Positions 39,436-41,408 of a DNA stretch of 41,408 nucleotides are shown piece by piece. Where the stretch lies: contig JAMDBX010000041.1 in assembly GCA_023487645.1 (NCBI GenBank), forward strand, positions 1-41,408. The letters are read 5' to 3'. The DNA comes from Patescibacteria group bacterium. GTDB taxonomy: Bacteria; Patescibacteria; Microgenomatia; Daviesbacterales; UBA10151. The notes beneath the pieces are model-generated. The model made no database searches and was not told where the DNA came from. It saw only the letters and a list, made by a program, of their open reading frames with translations. Position 1 is the first letter of the stretch. Every line of letters begins with the position of its first letter. A program made the translations under genes and the position numbers.

Positions 39436-40218
39436 TTATAACGGACTTATCTTTGTAATGTCAAACTTATTCTTCCGGTTATAAAAATTCTTGGGATATT
39501 TATCAGTATCATAAATATCTACCAAATAACTCACTTTGTCTTCAATAAATTTATAAAAGCGCATATCTCTTTTGATGTAAGCTCTTTGGATTGCCCAGTT
39601 CACATAATCAATAAGTTGTAAACAAGGTTCACCTGATGGACTTTGAGGATAGATACTGATTTTTGAATCAATTTTAACTTTCCATTTCTCCTCGAAACTT
39701 TTAACTGCCTTTTCTATCGCTTCCTCAAGCGGTTTTTGACGAAGCCTTGATCCCCTGACCGCAAAATAGATCTCATTTTGGGAAGATGTATGGAGTTTGT
39801 TCTGAAAAAGCTTGGCAACCAGGTCATCATAAAACTGACTTTCTTTCCGGTTATGTTTCTTCTTAAAGATATTCTCGATCTTTCTTGCCACAATTAGCTC
39901 TGCAGAAAAATTTAAATTAACAATAGCTTTGTATACTGCTTGTCTAACCTCAGCACAATCATCTTTAGCATGGAAAGAAACTAAACTTTTCTCTAGTGAG
40001 GGGATACCTCGCAAGTAAGCATCTTTTGCCAACTGATCCCTTAAGGTGGTTAATGCTTGGCGAATTGCTTTTGGATCTTCTGTTTTGATAAATCCCAAAA
40101 TAAGAATTTTAGAAGTGCCTTCATTTCCTACAATCAGCCTACCATTTCTGTCATAGAAAGTAGGATCTCCTGACTCAGCAACAAAGAAATAGGTTATCTT
40201 CTCAATTTTCTTTTTCAT
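39436..40218 (-). CDS. DUF3800 protein (RNase H-like fold)
   Basis: 260 residues. The N-terminal FFVAESGDPTF matches the DUF3800 start (usually a DESGD), and CLQLIDYVNWAIQRAY near 200-215 (Asp204) matches its C-terminal conserved helix. DUF3800 is a family of unknown function, often on mobile or defence islands and predicted RNase H-like. Here the first usual Asp is Ala14, which could impair catalysis, although Glu15 and Asp18 are kept. The stop lies within the terminator of the plus-strand RNA. Confidence 0.82.
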   Translation of the reverse strand: MKKKIEKITYFFVAESGDPTFYDRNGRLIVGNEGTSKILILGFIKTEDPKAIRQALTTLRDQLAKDAYLRGIPSLEKSLVSFHAKDDCAEVRQAVYKAIVNLNFSAELIVARKIENIFKKKHNRKESQFYDDLVAKLFQNKLHTSSQNEIYFAVRGSRLRQKPLEEAIEKAVKSFEEKWKVKIDSKISIYPQSPSGEPCLQLIDYVNWAIQRAYIKRDMRFYKFIEDKVSYLVDIYDTDKYPKNFYNRKNKFDITKISPL

Positions 40219-40284
40219 TAACTTAAGAGTAAATCAATTCTAGCAGAGATTCAGAGTATAAAATAGCCAAGAAGAACCTCATCA

Positions 40285-40323
40285 GGCTTATCAACACAAG
40301 CGCAGACGTTGATAATAGTAGCC
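40285..40323. promoter_or_regulatory. inverted repeat in the divergent spacer
   Basis: TTATCAAC (40288-40295) and GTTGATAA (40308-40315) form an 8-bp perfect inverted repeat with a 12-nt loop, extended by GGC/GCC across a 5-nt bulge. It lies between the divergent DUF3800 and 220-residue genes: possible shared operator or RNA hairpin. Confidence 0.4.
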
Positions 40324-40359
40324 TACTTGAATTGATCTGCTAAAATTATTTAATCCCAT

Positions 40360-41022
40360 ATGTCTAAAAAGTTATCATTTAAACAAAAGTTAAGACTTGA
40401 AAGATTACAGAGAAAAGCTCTTCTTAAAAAACAGAAATCAGCTGCCCGACGCAAAAGTGGAGCCAATAAATTTTTTACCACTCAAAGTGGCTTAGTAATA
40501 TCCCACCAGAATATTATGACCAGCCAACAATATCCCCTATTTGAATGCCAAATAAGTGATAATTGGCAAGAGACAGGATTAGCTTACATCTGGATTTCCA
40601 GAAAAACACCACTTTATATTATTGTAGCAGCTTATTTGGTGGATATCAGATGTTTAGGGTTAAAGGACGTACTTATCTCGGCGTTTAGATCAGAATCTGA
40701 ATATAAACAATTTAAAAACACATCCATACAGTCTTACCAAAAAAGCTTTTTAACTATTGATTGCGATTTTGCACTAGCGAATAAAATCATCTACGGAGCG
40801 ATAGATTATGCCCGGCAGTTTGGATTTGAGCCCCACAAAGATTTTCAACTGGCTCAATATATATTAGGACCCAAGATCATTTCAACTAAAAAGATTCAAT
40901 TTGGTGGAGAGGACGACAAACCCGTCTTTATACCTGGCCCATATGATAATGTCAAAGAGATCGTTCAAAAACTTATTGATTCAGTAGGAGAAGATGGGTT
41001 TAATTACGTTGCGATCAATTAA
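40360..41022 (+). CDS. conserved protein of unknown function (VDxxCLGxKD motif)
   Basis: 220 residues. A very basic N-terminus (~1-37) may bind nucleic acid. The core has YIIVAAYLVDIRCLGLKDVL and IIYGAIDYARQFGFEPHKDF, motifs I associate with a widespread family without a known function. No signal peptide or membrane helix. It is 3 nt before the next gene, so the two form an operon, divergent from DUF3800. Confidence 0.75.
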   Translation: MSKKLSFKQKLRLERLQRKALLKKQKSAARRKSGANKFFTTQSGLVISHQNIMTSQQYPLFECQISDNWQETGLAYIWISRKTPLYIIVAAYLVDIRCLGLKDVLISAFRSESEYKQFKNTSIQSYQKSFLTIDCDFALANKIIYGAIDYARQFGFEPHKDFQLAQYILGPKIISTKKIQFGGEDDKPVFIPGPYDNVKEIVQKLIDSVGEDGFNYVAIN

Positions 41023-41025
41023 ATT

Positions 41026-41286
41026 ATGCCACAGTTACCAAAACAGATTATGAATATGATAGAAAGCCTAAATGAAGATCAGCTACATACTCTATACCGG
41101 GTCGTTGCAGAACGGTTAAGCCTTGTCCACAAAGCCAGAGCCTTAGCTGCAATGAGAAGTTTTTATATTTTAGATAGGGTATCATTTACGCATAACGGGA
41201 AACGTTATGAAGGAGTAGTAACCAGACTAAACCAAAAGACAATTAAGGTTACTTTAGATGACGGAACCCGCTGGGGTGTTTCCTGA
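41026..41286 (+). CDS. small SH3/Tudor-like domain protein
   Basis: 86 residues: an N-terminal helical half (QIMNMIESLNEDQLHTLYRV) and a C-terminal small beta-barrel-like half (VSFTHNGKRYEGVVTRLNQK, then TIKVTLDDGTRWGVS), typical of proteins that modify or bind nucleic acid. The function is unknown. Co-translated with the preceding gene. Confidence 0.7.
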   Translation: MPQLPKQIMNMIESLNEDQLHTLYRVVAERLSLVHKARALAAMRSFYILDRVSFTHNGKRYEGVVTRLNQKTIKVTLDDGTRWGVS

Positions 41287-41296
41287 CTTCTGGTAA

Positions 41297-41408
41297 TTAG
41301 TACGTGAGTCCCAAATTCTGTAGTATTAGTTTGATTTCTTCTGGAATTGGTACTCTCCAAAGAATTTCCTCTCCACTGGCTGGATTTAAAACCCGGGCAT
41401 CAGTAATC
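41297..41408 (-). CDS. C-terminal end of an unidentified gene (partial)
   Basis: An open frame enters from the right edge and ends at TAA (41297-41299). The 36 codons give sequence such as VLNPASGEEILWRVPIPEE that looks protein-like, but is too short to identify. It is convergent with the gene at 41026-41286. Confidence 0.5.
   Translation of the reverse strand, partial: ITDARVLNPASGEEILWRVPIPEEIKLILQNLGLTY

Overview
The window is bacterial and looks like part of a Candidate Phyla Radiation (Patescibacteria) genome, probably Microgenomates-like. This is inferred from gene content: a DUF4012 protein fused to an epimerase-like domain, a minimal type IV secretion locus with many T4SS_pilin paralogs, a split VirB4, dense small toxin-antitoxin (TA) modules, and many start codons 6-8 nt after a -10 box. 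UGA acts as a stop here (several ATGA stop/start overlaps), so this is code 11 and not the UGA-Gly code of Gracilibacteria or Absconditabacteria.

Region 1 (204-11262) is a replication-origin neighbourhood. Leftward genes are rplY, an epimerase-DUF4012 fusion, RNase H, a flippase, khpB/jag, yidC, yidD, rnpA and rpmH. Rightward genes are dnaA, a DnaA-box-rich probable oriC, a Holliday-resolvase-like endonuclease and dnaN.

Region 2 (11347-30202) is a cell-envelope and type IV secretion locus, mostly on the minus strand. It holds an Ig-like lipoprotein-like protein, a lytic transglycosylase fused to a zincin, split VirB4, PrgI, VirB6, two large Cys-rich or Ig-rich secreted proteins, and six T4SS_pilin-type domains. 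Three plus-strand genes interrupt it. The first of these sits behind a well-formed cobalamin riboswitch with a terminator/RBS hairpin and encodes a zinc-ribbon protein of unknown function.

Region 3 (30202-32348) is a toxin-antitoxin array: RelBE-like, DUF433/DUF5615 PIN-like and HicBA. Direct repeats that carry a promoter-like sequence separate the modules.

Region 4 (32386-38653) holds a SpoIID-like protein, a PH-domain membrane protein, a small membrane protein, a PP2C-like/beta-propeller protein, smpB, tmRNA (ssrA), comF and tRNA-Ser(UGA). Two of these genes carry a single in-frame stop codon with conserved-looking sequence continuing after it.

Region 5 (38657-41408) looks like an accessory island beside the tRNA. 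It has an HNH endonuclease abutting the tRNA, a compact three-way-junction RNA with its own -10 box and terminator placed tail-to-tail with a DUF3800 gene, two genes of unknown function, and the end of another gene. The two most promising unknown systems are the B12-riboswitch-controlled gene inside the secretion locus and the DUF3800/structured-RNA pair.
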